A DNA stretch of 64,000 nt from Ilyonectria destructans (GCA_020740775.1 JAHEWK010000028.1:310001-374000); one strand, 5' to 3'; counted from the stretch's first letter, positions 10,101 through 22,030 are shown. The notes: generated by a model not told the origin, from the sequence alone. Made by a program: numbers and translations.

Positions 10101-13100
10101 TCGATAGGTCGATCATCGTCGTCGCCTAAAGTGCTACTGCATTGCTGGAGATATTGCCAACGTCGGAGTATTGCCCAGTATATCGTTGTCATATTCACAT
10201 ATGACCATTGTTTAGTACTCGAGAACTCACTTGGGTAATCCAGGAAGTGCGCAATCACCTCCACCTGCGATAATGGCCGCTCAGTGAATATTCTGTTGGC
10301 AATTCTCATCAGATACTGGCGGTTTATATTTGCCTTGGCTTCGTAGTTTGCAGTTGTTGCGCCTAGCCCGACGGCGCTGGTTGTGCTGATACTCGGAAAG
10401 AGCTCTGCTGCTATGGCCACTCTCTTCCAGATCGGATCTTGGATCTTTGTGGCGTAGTTTGTCAAGTAGTATATCAGCGCCATTGTCTTGCTTTGGGTTC
10501 CGATGAAGGAGATGTCGTGATTGTGCCGCAACCCAACCGCCATTGGCTTGTTCCATCGGTTGATCATGGGATGTGAGCGCTGGAGCCGAAGTATGCCATC
10601 CGCGCCAAATTCGCTTTTTGTAAAGAGCTTCCAAGGCGCATGGAATCGACACGTGGGCTTCTTTTCGCCCTCCTTGATATGAGAGTATTTGACACAAGTT
10701 GCAGTATGGACGTGCATCTGGACCCTGCCCGCGCAAAAGTGGGCTTCATCGTCAAACTGTTCAGAGAAGCGCCCTGCATCGGTCATCAGGTGGGATATGT
10801 TGTCGTAAACTACCCTAGTCTCGCTCTCCTCACTAAAGGCAGCGGATTCGTCCAGATCCTAGATAATAGTTTAGCTTTCGACCTACGTTGGCTTTTGGTT
10901 ATGTGGATATATGGATGCACATACCTCGGTAAAGACAGAATCGACATATTTCAGAATTCCTTCCCGTTCCATCGCCGCACTCTCATCATCCTCCACGTTT
11001 CCATGAGCACCGATGAAGTTTCCGAGCTCCAAGTTCCCCTCGAGCCATAGCAAACCATGGACATGAAGAGCACCGCGTTCGTTCGTCTCGACAGCGGCGA
11101 AATACTGTCCAATCTGACCAAACACAGATTCCTCCCCAACCTTGACGTAATGCTCAAAGAACATCTCTACTTCGCGGTGGAAGAAGATGGCAGAGCTTAT
11201 GGGGTCAGTTATCGCCAGCTTCACTCTCTCATACCTATCCTGAAGGGCTCGAAGCAGGGTTGCTTCCGCGGCAGCCTTGTCCTCCTTTCGGTATGCCGCC
11301 AGACGTAGTTTTACCGGGTTCGTAATGTCATTAGGGTTCAGCGTAAACCAAATCGCCGGTATACCGTATCTGATGATGAGCGCTTTAATCTTTCTGCGCA
11401 TGGCTAACCGCGACTCCTGCGACAGGGCTTGTTTGTAGCCAAAGTATGAGATGTATCGCAGGAGCTTTTTGATATCTTCATCTCGGGTGCTCCCGCCAGC
11501 CTCTAACTCCTTTTGCACTTCCGCCAGCCTCTCTGGTGTTAACGACTGAATGATCCTCTCAACCTCAGGAAAATCGTTCCGTCGCACGCTCACCATACTT
11601 ACTCCTCTATTCCTAGACCGAACCTCTATGTTGAATAGAAGGAATGAAAACGCCGGATGATTGGCAAAGCGACCACCATGTCGTTGCAGCACTTTCTTCA
11701 TCCATGCGCGAAGTCCGAGATTACGTGTTGGCGAAATCGCATCCTCTCCACCCTCTCCAATACTGTCTCTATCCCGGATATGCCCTGTGAGCTGGACACT
11801 GTTCTTCCACAGGTCCGATTCCATCTCTTCCTTACACCGTGGCCCACCGAAGCCGAAGGGGAATAGTGTTGGAAATGCTTTTGCAAGATACCAGAGATCA
11901 TTGATATCTGCAAACTCATTGCCTCTTGAAATGTGAATGTATGGCTGAAGGTGGGAATCCTGCGCGCTCCCAATCGGCCGGTTGGGCGGCTGTGTTTGCG
12001 CATTTGTGTGTCCACCTCTAATTGTATCAATGGCAAATTGCAGTTTATCGGCATCGGTTGCTCGCGGTGCTGTATCCAGTGGAAACATACCAGATGCAAG
12101 GATCTCATCAAGAAAGCTTCCCATGCCCTCATACTCGAGCTCCTCCCGACTGCGCTCGTCATAGAGCTGCCGATCCTCGTCGTAACTTACATCATTCTCA
12201 TCATACGCTCTGCCTAGCCCGTCCACAATCTGTTCGAGTGACTGGGGCTCAGTGTCATCCATTCCACGTTCTGCCGGGGGCACGATGTGCGCTGTTCGCG
12301 TTTCTTCCCATGCCGATGGTTCATCTCTCTCTATCCTGTCATAGATCTGGCTCGGAACCCCATGCGCCGGCTCTCCCCAACTATCCAACTCGGCTTTGTC
12401 GATTTGGATGTGCCGATAGTGGGGGTTAAATTCTTTTAGCCAAAGCAACGCCCGTTCCACAGCTCCTCGCCGGACTGAGAGTAACTTGGATAGATCGCTG
12501 GGGGCTGGTCTCTGCGGCCCATGCCAGGATATATGGATGTCCTCCAAAGATTGTAGAAGCGGATGTGGTAGTACTGTCGTAACCAAGTCTTGAACACTGT
12601 TTGGAAACACAGTTATATGGCCCTTTACATGGCGTGCATATGCCGTACTCTGTTTGGTGCTTTTTGTCACTTTGATTCTTGCAACGAAGCCGAAATGGGT
12701 GTTGAGTGCAATCAGCTTCTCCTCAACCAATGTCAAGTCTCTGAGAGCATCCGGGTACATGTGCTCGCAACCAAGTGCTTGATGCAAGTTCCCGCCCCGC
12801 GCCATATTGCATTCGCGAATCTTCATGGCACAGTTTTCGCAGCTCGGTATAGCCTTGCCAACAGGGAAGCAATCTGGACATGAATACGTGCGGCAGCTAT
12901 TCATCGCTGCGCTATTTGTCCACTCTTCCCAGCTAAGCTCTTTCATCTCCATGGTGCTGATCTTCCGATAGCATATCATGCATGTGTGTATGGGTAGGGT
13001 ATCCATGTTGTGAAATGCTTGATAAAAGTCCATGACTGTGGATATATTCCTCTCACGGGGGACCGGCTTCCACCAATCCTTTGTGTAGGATATTCTCTCC

Positions 13101-14330
13101 TTCTCTGTAAATTCATCTTCCAGATGCTCAATGGCCCTCCCTAATGCCTGGGTTTGCTCTTCAAGGTTGCTGTTCTCAACCCGTCTTCGATTTTGCCTTT
13201 TGTTTTGTTCTTGTCCGTGTTGATCAGCCTTGCGTTTTGCGCCAACTTCTTGTCGGCAATTTTGAAACCTCAGTCTTGCCATACATCCACGTCGATCCAG
13301 TTTATCCTCTGCAGGTTTTAGTTGCTGTGCCTGTTGTGACCTCCTTTTCTGACGTCGTGGAGCATTACATGGCAACTGGGAACTGGCTGGGGGGGTCCCA
13401 ACGGCAACCAGTGGTCTTTGCTGTTGGGTTTGTCTCCTTTGCCGCCAGTTTCTTTCCCGGGCATCTTTCCGTCTTGATGCACGAGAAGTTCGCGGTTTGC
13501 CTCTTGATCTTGGAGGCGCCTGTATTGGTGTCGTACTCCTTGGCGACGGTCGGCTCATCCAGCTTTCAGGTCCCTGTATTTGAGTATTGATGGTGTCGGC
13601 TTGGTATGCACTTGGCTGATGTTCCTGCACCCGATTTCCTTCTCGAATATCTCTCCGCCTCGGTACACGAGAACCTCGCGGTCTGCCTCTTTTTCTTGGA
13701 GGCACTTGTATCGGCGTCGTGCTCCCTGGTGGTGGCCGACTCATCCAGTTTCCTGCCGCCTGTGTTTGCGCATTGGCATCGTCGATTTGATTTACACTTG
13801 ATCGGTATTGTTGGTGATTACCTGGTTTGCTTGATTGGCCAGTTGATTGTGATCCCTCTTGTGCCGGGTCTATCGGTACCGTTTCTGGAAAATCACCAGG
13901 TGTACTCGGTTGGACAGTAGCGTGTGACTTCCTTAATGCCAGGCCCACAGGCTGGACATCCGGAACACGATCGGATATGCTTGGTTGGACAGTAGAATGT
14001 GATTCTCTTGGTGTTGCGTTTGTATTCCAGTTTGCCGCACCAAAAATATCATTGTATGTCTTCAGCCCGACACTGCTGCCTGTGCCGCCAGGCGTTTGAC
14101 CACGCAACCTTTCAAGCAGAGCAGATAATGACGGATCCATTACAAGATAGGATACGTACGAATATTCTTAGGGTGTTTAATTAGGGTGTTTAATCATATG
14201 TATTAAGCCAAATAGTATTATAAATATGAATGATAAAGGTTGATACCATTCACAATGCTGTTTTGTGATCGGTACATTCTGGGGCAGATTTCGATTCTCC
14301 CACACCAGCCGGTCCTACTCTGCTCTTGAT
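7107..14330 (-). mobile_element. Helitron (autonomous-type), ends not resolved
   Basis: A rolling-circle transposon inferred from the intact Rep-helicase gene it contains. The orientation is minus, so the 5' end lies near 14.2-14.3 kb and the 3' end near 7.1-7.27 kb, where the DNA is AT-rich. I could not identify a convincing 5'-TC or 3'-CTRR end with its hairpin, so the limits given are only outer guesses. Confidence 0.5.
7291..14140 (-). CDS. Helitron Rep-helicase (RepHel), three exons, 2242 aa
   Basis: Exons are 14140-10925, 10858-9759 and 9703-7291, with introns of 66 and 55 nt (GTATGT...TAG and GTAAGC...TAG). The joined length is 6,729 nt, an exact multiple of three without internal stops. 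The product catalyses rolling-circle transposition. In order: a Ser/Gln/Arg-rich N-terminus; a Cys-rich region (TCMICYRK, SCPDCFPVGKAIPSCENC); and the Helitron_like_N nuclease with the HUH motif as HVH at about residues 1026-1028 in ALHVHGLLWLEG. Next comes the catalytic tyrosine motif IYYLTNYATK (Tyr 1202/1203, plus Y1207 and K1210). A Pif1-type helicase follows, with Walker A GGEGGTGKS near 1745, Walker B DEVSM near 1831, GDFHQ near 1868 and a C-terminal YVQLSRCKSLDGI. All key residues are present, so it looks capable of activity. A related truncated copy lies at 17.2-20.0 kb. Confidence 0.93.
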
Positions 14331-14484
14331 CCAATTCTATCCCGATACTCCCACGTCATCTTTATCTCTATTATACCTATCAAACTATATGATAATATCG
14401 TCTATCGTCATTGTCTTGACCCTCCTACCAATAAATAAAAGGTCTATCCCACCATGGTCTTCTTTACTCTTCCAATTTCATCCC
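14331..14484. other. Helitron 5' flank
   Basis: AT-rich, no gene seen. It leads into the tandem repeat. Confidence 0.4.
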
Positions 14485-14900
14485 AATATCGGACTTGATT
14501 ATTCATCCCATCATCTACTCGGAGCATCACCACACCGGTATACCAATAAAGCATCATATTCCTCCACCCGCTTACTTTCGTGATAATTAACTTCGGGCTT
14601 GATTATTCATCCCATCCTCTACTCGGAGCATCATCACACCGGGATACCAATAGAATATCATATTCCTCCACCCTCTTATTCTTCTAACATTAATAACATC
14701 GGGCTTGATTATTCATCCCATTATCTGGTCGGAGCATCATCACACCGGTATACCAGTAGAGCATCATACTCCTACACCCTCTTATTCTTCTAACATTAAT
14801 AACATCGGGCTTGATTATTTATCCCATTATCTAGTCGGAATGCCATTACACCGGTATACCAATACGGCATCATACTCCCCCACCCTCTTATTCATATGGT
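14485..14900. repeat. Tandem repeat, about 105-bp unit, four copies
   Basis: Four successive copies each start near CGGRCTTGATTATTCATCCC (14493, 14598, 14700, 14806) and continue with a CGGAGCATCATCACACCGG-like core and a TATTCCTCCACCC tail. Copies differ by scattered substitutions. Open frames across the array (60-85 aa) are repeat artefacts. Confidence 0.8.
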
Positions 14901-15089
14901 CGCTGCAGTATTGATATACCAATAGATCAAAATATCCCTTCACCCTCTTTCGTTGTAATGGTAACATCGATGGGCACTTATGTGATTGATATAATACACT
15001 CCACGTTATTTCATCTACCTATCAAATACTGCTCAGCTCTCATACTTGTTTTATCTTCTTCTTTTTGTTCATGCATTAATTTCTTAGTC

Positions 15090-15430
15090 AATTCTTTGTA
15101 ATCATAGAAGAAGCAATTCTGTTCAACAGCTACGTTGATTGATCAATTCCGCTGTGCGAGTATCCACTTGACAGGCATCAAGGTTCTTACCTCAACATGC
15201 TGTACGACGATCGGCGACATGTGCTGACGTTTTGGCCAATCCTTTGTACTCATGGAAAAAGCAAATCTGTTCACCATCTATCTTAATTGATCAATTCAAT
15301 TGTGCAAGTATCCACATCGGCAGGGATCGTAGCTCTTGGCTGAAAATGTTCTTACAATTTCTCTCTCTCTCTCTCTCTCTCTCTCACGAAGTGGTAATCT
15401 TAATTGCTCTCCCATTTTTTTTTTTTTGAA
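15090..15430. repeat. Diverged 146-bp duplication, then CT microsatellite and T tract
   Basis: The segment starting near 15091 (AATTCTTTGTAATCATAG) recurs diverged at about 15237, with both copies containing a TTGATCAATTC core and GTATCCAC. It is followed by (CT)n at 15361-15384 and a T tract at 15416-15427. The pyrimidine tracts end about 26 nt before the ATG of the next gene and probably form its core promoter or leader, as is common in fungi. Confidence 0.6.
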
Positions 15431-15452
15431 ACATTTGCTAGTTCAATATATC

Positions 15453-16976
15453 ATGTCTTCATCAGCTTGTACCTCAAATTCTACCTCAACTTCCACTCTT
15501 AGCGATCATCCCCCTCCGCGCATGCCTTATGACTCTCAGAAAAACCTTGGTAGTGATATGACCATGTCCTTTTTTGGTCAGCTGGATACCCCGACGCGGT
15601 TTCCTACATCAGATGAACAACTTATAAAGAGCCTCAATGTTGAAGCTCTTGGCAGGGTTTTTCTTCCACCCCCTCCCTATATGACACTGCCTGAATATTC
15701 TGTGCTGCGTCCTGAAGGGTATCGATCCCCTGATCCACTGCCGATCTACTTTAGTCTCAACCTCTCTGTCTATAACCAGCAGATTGTTGAATCGGAGTGG
15801 GAGAATCAGTGGTTCCATTTCACTGGCAAAGTACACCCCTACGCACTGGAGTGGGTGCTACGGGAGCCTGATGTTTTCAGCGATGAAGATGGTGACGGCG
15901 ATGTGTACAAGGTTCCAGTTGTTCTCATACGCGACTTTGGATACCAAGCGTAAGCAGACTTATCAATTTCCCTTAGCTCGAGTTCGACTATCGCGCTTGC
16001 CACTAATGTAACCATCAGCATTGACCCACGAACTCTTTGCAATGGTGAGGGCTTTCCACTTATCCAACCGGTTGTTTCTTTGACCGGGCAGGTTCTCGGG
16101 ACAGGTCAAACCCACTTGATCAAGGACTCTGTCCCGCTGTTGGATGATGCGCAGCTGAGATGCTGTGCATTTATCCAGTGCTGTACCTACATCACGCCGG
16201 GTCAGCCATCAAAGAGCCCTTTCAAAGGCTTCCACCCCTTTCAAGTTTTTATTCTCTTTCCTATTCGCGCTTTGCCATTCTCTCTCCTCTGCAAGAAGAT
16301 GGCAGATAGGAAAGATACACAGTTTGTTCCAGGTGTTCCCTTCAACTGCGTCGGCAAGATTGTTGGCCTGCTTGACCATAGTCTTATGGTAGCCGCCCCT
16401 ACAGTTGATGAGAAGGACTATGTTTTCATTGTCGTTCCCGACTCTTGGACGTTTCCGGACAAGAGCACGCCACCTGCACCTGCCGCTAACACAGTCCCCC
16501 CCTCTAAAACCGAACCTGGCCCATCCCAAGCTGGCGGATTCGCAGCAGCGAGGTCTATGTTCAAGTCTCCCTCAAAGAAATCTTCACAGGTGCAACAGTC
16601 ACGGTCACAATCATCACAATCGCCGCAGGGAGGTCCATCCCAACAACCCGGTACTCCATCTCAGAACAAAAGGCCCGCAATCTCCGCATCTCCATCGTCT
16701 CAGTCAAGTTCGAACAACCCCGCCCCCAAGAGACTCAGGGGGTCTATTGTAACTACCGCAACTTCTCCAATCATTGCAGGGTCGCCGGTCTCCCCTTTAA
16801 CATCCGTAGACTCTGATGAAAACGATAACCATGAAGAAGGTGAAGCGAAGGAAAACGAGGACTCTCGATCACCTAACATATCTGCCACACTCCGATCCTC
16901 CGTTCGTCCTAATATGAGGTCATCAACTACCGAACCAGGTGGCAGGAACAAGAGGCATCCGACAAAGAGACTTTAA
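15453..16976 (+). CDS. Unknown protein with Ser/Pro/Gln-rich tail, two exons, 484 aa
   Basis: Exons are 15453-15949 and 16019-16976; the 69-nt intron runs from GTAAGC to CAG and the joined frame is open. The start chosen is the ATG just after a CT/T-rich leader; an upstream in-frame ATG would only translate the CT repeat. The first approx. 310 residues look folded. They contain a PLPIYFSLNLSVYNQQ strand-like stretch, FTGKVHPYALEWVLREPDVF, VPVVLIRDFGYQAIDPRTL, and a VSLTGQVLG / VGKIVGLLDHSLMV pattern. This could be a beta-barrel DNA-binding fold, but I cannot show it. The last approx. 170 residues are low-complexity Ser/Gln/Pro with basic clusters (PAPKRLRGS, RNKRHPTKR) that resemble nuclear localisation signals, plus an acidic patch. 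It lies between two Helitron Rep genes on the opposite strand, so it may be Helitron cargo or an accessory gene. Its function is not recognised. Confidence 0.7.
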
Positions 16977-17168
16977 GTAGCATAGTATAGTGATAGTGTG
17001 TGGTATTTTGGCCGCGAGTGATAAAGTCCAATGGTCTCAACACCAGGACATCTTCGCATGGCAGTTTCTTATACTCAAATTGACAATTTTCCCTCTTTGG
17101 TATTGCGACTGGTTGATCTCTGCTAGTCTAAGTCCCTTGGTCTACTATCTCAATTATTCACCCTCACC
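16977..17168. other. Junction between the 15.45-kb gene and the truncated Helitron
   Basis: Short non-coding stretch. The Helitron homology ends at about 17189, immediately to the right. Confidence 0.4.
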
Positions 17169-19955
17169 CTATTGGCTACGTCTCTCAGGGTCGCGTGTGC
17201 GGTATGCCGCCAGTCGCAGCTTCACCGGATTCGTAATATCATTCGGGCTGAGAGTGAACCAGATGGCCGGCACGCCGTAGCCAACGATGAGCGACTGTAT
17301 TTTCCGCCGCATATTGAGGCGGGCCTCTCCCGACATGGGCTGCCAGTGACCGTACAGCGACAGGCTCCTGAGAACCTCCTTTACACCATCGTCAGTCGTC
17401 TTGCCTGAGCTCTCCAGCTCGACCCTCGCCGCCGCCAACCTTTCTGCGGTCAGGGAGCGCACAATGCGCTCTACCTTGCGGAAATTCTTCCGCGTCACGC
17501 TCAGCATGCTGACACGCCGGTTCCTCGACCGCACGCCCATATTGAACACGAGAAATGCGAAAATGTAGTGCGTCGCAAATCGGCCGCCATGACGCCGGAG
17601 CACAATGTCAGCCCAGGTCCGAAGCCTCATGTTCCGAGACGACAAGAGGTCTCGCGCCGCCATATCTGCTCCACTCATGTTGACACCTCTTCCCGCCTGT
17701 AAGGCAGCTTCTTCCACTAACCGTGGCCCCCCGACGCCGAACGGTAATAGCGTGGGAAACGTCTTCGCGAAGAACGAGGCATCAAACGAGTCGGCGAACT
17801 CGTCCCCACGAGAAACACGAATGTACGGCTCAGAGTCGTCATCAACATGCCCCTGCCGCCTTTCAGCCGAGGATCCAACCCATGTTCTCGGGCCCATATG
17901 GCCGGTCCCAGCGGTCCCAGCGGTCCCAGCACCTTCACCGACAGCGTCGCAAGCAAACCGCAATTTCTCGACGTCCGCTACATCCGGCGGCCCGTCCAGC
18001 AGAAACATTCCCGAAGAGGTGACCTCGTTGATCGGTTTCGTGGCCTGGTCAGCCTCAGCTCCAGCTTCACAGCGAGACTCCTTTGCCTCGTCCGTCACTG
18101 GTCCTCCAGTCTCGCATGCTGGCGCGTCTTCTCCCTGATTGAGCAGAGCCAGAATTTCCTCGATCTCCACCGAATCGTCTTCGTCCATGGCGCGCTCCGA
18201 GGGCGGCACAACTTGCGCCGTTCGTGTCTTTTCCCACGCCGACGGCTCGTTCCGCTCCATGCGATCGTACACCAACGACGGCACCCCATGCGGCGGGGCT
18301 CCCCAACTCTCCATCTCCGCCGCGTCGATTTCGATCTCAGCATAGTGTGGATTGTTCTTCTTCAGCCAGACAAGCGCCCTCTCAACGACTCGCCGCCTCA
18401 CCGATAGGATGTTTGAAAGATCGCTCGGTGCCGGCTTCTCCGCGCCCTGCCACGAGACGTGGATCTCGTCCATGACTTGCAAAAGCGGATGGGGGAGCAC
18501 TTTCGTGGCCAGCTCCTGTACGTTGTTCGGGAACACCGTGATGTGGCCTTTGACATGCCTCGGATACCTCAGAGTCTGGCTTTGGCCACCCGGAAGGCTG
18601 TACCTTGTGACAAATCCATAACAAGAATTTAGCGCGATGAGCTTCTCCTCGACCAGTGTGAGGCCCTTGAGCTCGTCGGGAAACATGTGGTCACAGCCAA
18701 GGCGGCCGTGAAGTTGGGCCGCTGGCGACAGGCCACCCCGCCTCAGGCAACGCATACACTCCGCACAGCCTATGATAGATTCTCCCACGGGAAAGCAACT
18801 TCGACATGAAAATGGCGAGCGGTCTCCCTTTTCGACGCAGCTCGACATCCATCGGTCCCACGTCACCTCGCTCAACTCTTTTTTCGTGCGCTTACGGTAG
18901 CATAGCATGCAGGTCCGTATCGGCAAGGTGCTCGCATCGTGGAACGCCTGGTAAAAATCTCGCACGCTCGACACCTTTCTCTCGTGCGGTACTGGCGTAC
19001 ACCATGTCTGCTCGTTGGACAGACTCTCCTTCACGGCAAATTCCTCCTCCAAGAAGCGCAACACGCTCGCCAAGTCTTCGGCCTGCAGTTCCCGTCTCCT
19101 TTGCCTTCGGATTCCAGCACGAATTTGTTTCCTCGGAGGCTCATCTCGGCTGTTATTGCAGTTTCTCTTTGCCTGCCGCCTGGGCTGACTCGGTGGCTGA
19201 TGTTTTGCGGAACCTCCACTGTTGGCCGCATCATGAGACTTCCGTGCTCTGCTTGACCGCAAACCGCCTCGCAGACGTCTTCTGGGCAACGACCTTGCAA
19301 TTGCTTCCGCATGCTCCCTCCATGCGGTATCTTCAACCACAGACTCCTTGGGCAGAATCTGTCGGAACATTGATGCTGCATTCGCCAGTGAATCGTATGT
19401 TGACAAGCGTCCCAGCCTCCTGCCCCTTGCGCTGGGCTCCTTTTCGGCAGCTGCTACCACATCTACGCCGCCTCCGGTCGTCTCATCTCCCTGCCCTCTC
19501 TCCCACACACTTACATCATTACCCTCTTGTCCGTTCCCAGCTGAAAACGAGCAGGCTCCCACGTGAGCAACCGCCTCATGTGGTTTCGCCGCTCGACTAT
19601 CCATCCTGCTACTGCCTTCTCGACATCGATGACTCCAGGCGACCGGTAGATCACAAGGCTTCCGCGCCGGAATCTCTTTAGTTGCACGATTTCGCTTCTG
19701 GATGATGATTATGCTTCTTAATACGACATTGGTTCCTGCGGTATCCAAGCGATCTGCTAATAGTCCCCTTAACCACCTACAACCCTGCCTGTATGCGTCC
19801 ATTGTCGCAGTCTCGGCCAGTCTATGCATACAATTCGTCGCTATTCCAACCCTGCGCTCTCCTCCGCGTCCCTCCATGGAGCCGTTACAACTGCCGTGAT
19901 TTTGAGGAGGACGGTCACATCGTTGACTTTTCGCGCAACACACAGCTGCTATCAA
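17169..19955 (-). pseudogene. Truncated Helitron Rep (second family), 928-aa open frame
   Basis: A long GC-rich minus-strand frame is collinear with residues about 330-930 of the Helitron protein at 7.3-14.1 kb. Shared stretches include ERKVSSVRDFYQAFHD, TLPIRTCMLCYRK, SCRSCFPVGESIIGC, RHVKGHITVFPNNVQEL, GVPAIWFTLSPNDITNP and VKLRLAAYR. The two proteins clearly differ, so this is another Helitron family. Homology stops abruptly after RLAAYRTRDPE (about 17189); four unrelated residues and a stop follow. The HUH motif, the catalytic tyrosines and the helicase are all missing from the window. The approx. 200 N-terminal residues may include 5' leader or unspliced intron. It is still open and not visibly mutated, so the truncation may be recent or the result of a rearrangement. 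Confidence 0.85.
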
Positions 19956-20313
19956 GATCAGGTAGCTCGGGAGCCATTACGTCACTCACCGTCTCAACAC
20001 GGAACAGCCCCGTAGCACTGTCACTCAATCTTTCACTGCCTCAGCCTCAGCGTCTTCCTCTAGCGAGTCAAACACTACGAGGCAGAGTCATGCCTCGGTA
20101 AACCCTTCGACGCGTGCCCTTGATTCAATTGTCGCTTTACCATCAGATTCGCCAAACCGGGCACATCGAAGCCGTCAACCCACCAAAAAAATTCTCGAAA
20201 TATAGAATAAAGGAATAACTACATAATGGTAGTCTGCTGCAATATTCTCATCAGGAATGTACACAACAATGCAACTCGTCCTATTCATCAGCCACAATGT
20301 GAACCCAATTTGT
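19956..20313. other. Spacer upstream of truncated Helitron
   Basis: About 360 bp; no gene recognised. An A-rich stretch (20170-20215) lies just past the stop of the MYND gene and could include its 3' end signals. Confidence 0.4.
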
Positions 20314-20940
20314 CTATTGCCTCACTCCATCCACAATCTCTAATATTGTCCCCGTCTCCTTCCAGACTCTCCTTGTCTGCTGACATTCTCTCGGCACACA
20401 CGCCTTCTTATGAACCTTCCAGTCCGCCTTTTGGTGGTCTTTGCCGCAATATGCCACTGCACGACATCTATCGCACCGCTTCACTCCCACAGTTGTGCCG
20501 CAAACCTTGCACAGCTTGACCTCCATGCAATCAGTGTGTCCCAAAACCTCACCAAGCATCTCGTCCTCTTGCCGCATTTCCTGCATCATTAATTGCATTT
20601 CCTGTCTCATCTGGATCTCACACTGCCCGCTTCCACACAAGGAGGTGACCCAAACTACAATGCGAGGTTTATCCCCGTGCAACATAGATATTGGACTCTG
20701 TAGGATGTCTGTCGCAAACCGCCCACAGCATTCACAGAAAGCCCCCGAGGCACTGCGACATGCTGATTCGTGCTCCTTCATAAGAGGCATCATGGCCTGC
20801 GCGAACCGTTCGTTGTATTCGGCATCTCGTCCGGCACGATTCGCCTCGATGACAAGACTTCGGGCGATGCTGTGGTTGTGTGTGAATTGCCTGGCGCCAA
20901 ATTGGCAAATGAACTCGGCTTGAACAGTGGAGGTTGCCAT
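20314..20940 (-). CDS. MYND zinc-finger protein, 208 aa
   Basis: A single uninterrupted frame. The C-terminal part (residues 144-181) is a MYND finger: C144-x2-C147, C156-x2-C159, C165 followed by DH at 168-169, then H177-x3-C181, in the order CKVCG...RCDRCRAVAYCGKDHQKADWKVHKKAC. MYND domains bind proline-rich partner peptides and occur in transcription-linked and methyltransferase proteins; this one has no SET domain. The N-terminal half has a second Cys cluster (CECCGRF, residues 69-73) and a Met/Gln/Glu-rich helix (about 110-130) that may form a coiled coil. The start is the first Met of the frame (MATSTVQAE). It lies just upstream of the truncated Helitron in the same orientation, so it could be captured cargo near that element's 5' side. 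The exact biological role is unknown. Confidence 0.8.
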   Translation of the reverse strand: MATSTVQAEFICQFGARQFTHNHSIARSLVIEANRAGRDAEYNERFAQAMMPLMKEHESACRSASGAFCECCGRFATDILQSPISMLHGDKPRIVVWVTSLCGSGQCEIQMRQEMQLMMQEMRQEDEMLGEVLGHTDCMEVKLCKVCGTTVGVKRCDRCRAVAYCGKDHQKADWKVHKKACVPRECQQTRRVWKETGTILEIVDGVRQ

Positions 20941-21845
20941 AATTTAGTTTCCGGAGCTTTAGATGCTCTGTGTAACAACGTGTCGCACTGAGCGTGCTTG
21001 AAGGGTCAAAAGTGAAATGATGAGCAGCAAGCAGCAGTGTGTTGATTGATTGATATCGAATGTGTCTTCTTTTGAAGGAATATTCCTGGTTGTTTTATGA
21101 TAAAAATTTTGGAATATTTCATCATGCTTGTCTCACCATCCCCTCATTTTCTCCGCCCTTTCATACCATCTTTGCTTTTTATAGTTATTATGACGTTGCA
21201 GGGCATAGCCATTCAAACTGCGCCACCAGGATACCCTGGACTTCACCAACGTGTAAGCCACCAGACGGCCCCACGCAACCTTATGAATAACACTTGTGAA
21301 AATCTCCTTAGCAGACTCGGCCATCAAATGCTGTAAAAGCACCATGAAAACCACCCTCTCCATCTTCGTTCCTCAAGGCTCTTTTGCGCAAACCGCGACC
21401 GGTTTGCCTCTCCTGTATTAGTGTACCTGCGTAAACCTACGAAGGAGAATCGCGTGCGCAGAAATCCTAGAACAAGATTGGCTGGACAAGACTCATTAAG
21501 ATCCACACGGAGGCGTTATGTCAGACGGAGGAACCCGGTCGGGTCGGATGACTAAGGAAGCGGGGGTCGTGGAGACCGTAGATGAGGGAAATCCCTCGCT
21601 GGCCAAGATCATCAACAACACAGTCAATCCATCAGTAATAACGACGTTATCAACGCCGTAATTATCATCAATTCAATCAGCCTATTTGGCATCATTTGAT
21701 CGTACATTTCCCGGTGCCAAAGGCACCCAACTCAGACCGTCAGACCCCACTTACGGAGTCACGAGATCTGACACGTTAACGTGTCACGTGCATGAAGCAT
21801 TTTCCACCACTTAGGGGTGTTATTGCCTTAACTTGAACATTATTT
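20941..21845. other. Non-coding stretch left of the 14-bp repeat element
   Basis: About 900 bp without a supported gene. Open frames are below 80 aa and show no motif. The DNA just before the repeat array (21775-21845) is AT-rich with small palindromes such as ACGTTAACGTG. Confidence 0.45.
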
Positions 21846-22005
21846 CCCCCAACATTCTTGCTGCGGCATTCTTGCTACGACATTCGTGCTGCAACATTCT
21901 TGCTGCGGCATTCTTGCTACGACATTCGTGCTGCAACATTCTTGCTGCAACATTCTTGCTGTGACATTCTTTGTTGCTACATTCTTGCTGCGACATCCCT
22001 GCCGG
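21846..22005. repeat. Left array of 14-bp repeat (about 11 units)
   Basis: Eleven head-to-tail 14-bp units of the form CRRCATTCTTGCTR, with a higher-order 42-bp pattern (three unit variants repeated). Its reverse complement is the unit of the right array at 24.19-24.64 kb, so the two arrays are inverted. It ends about 25 bp before the ATG of the enclosed gene. The 95-aa frame across it is an artefact of the repeat. Confidence 0.9.
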
Positions 22006-22030
22006 AACCTATGCCCCTGCCTTCGTTACC

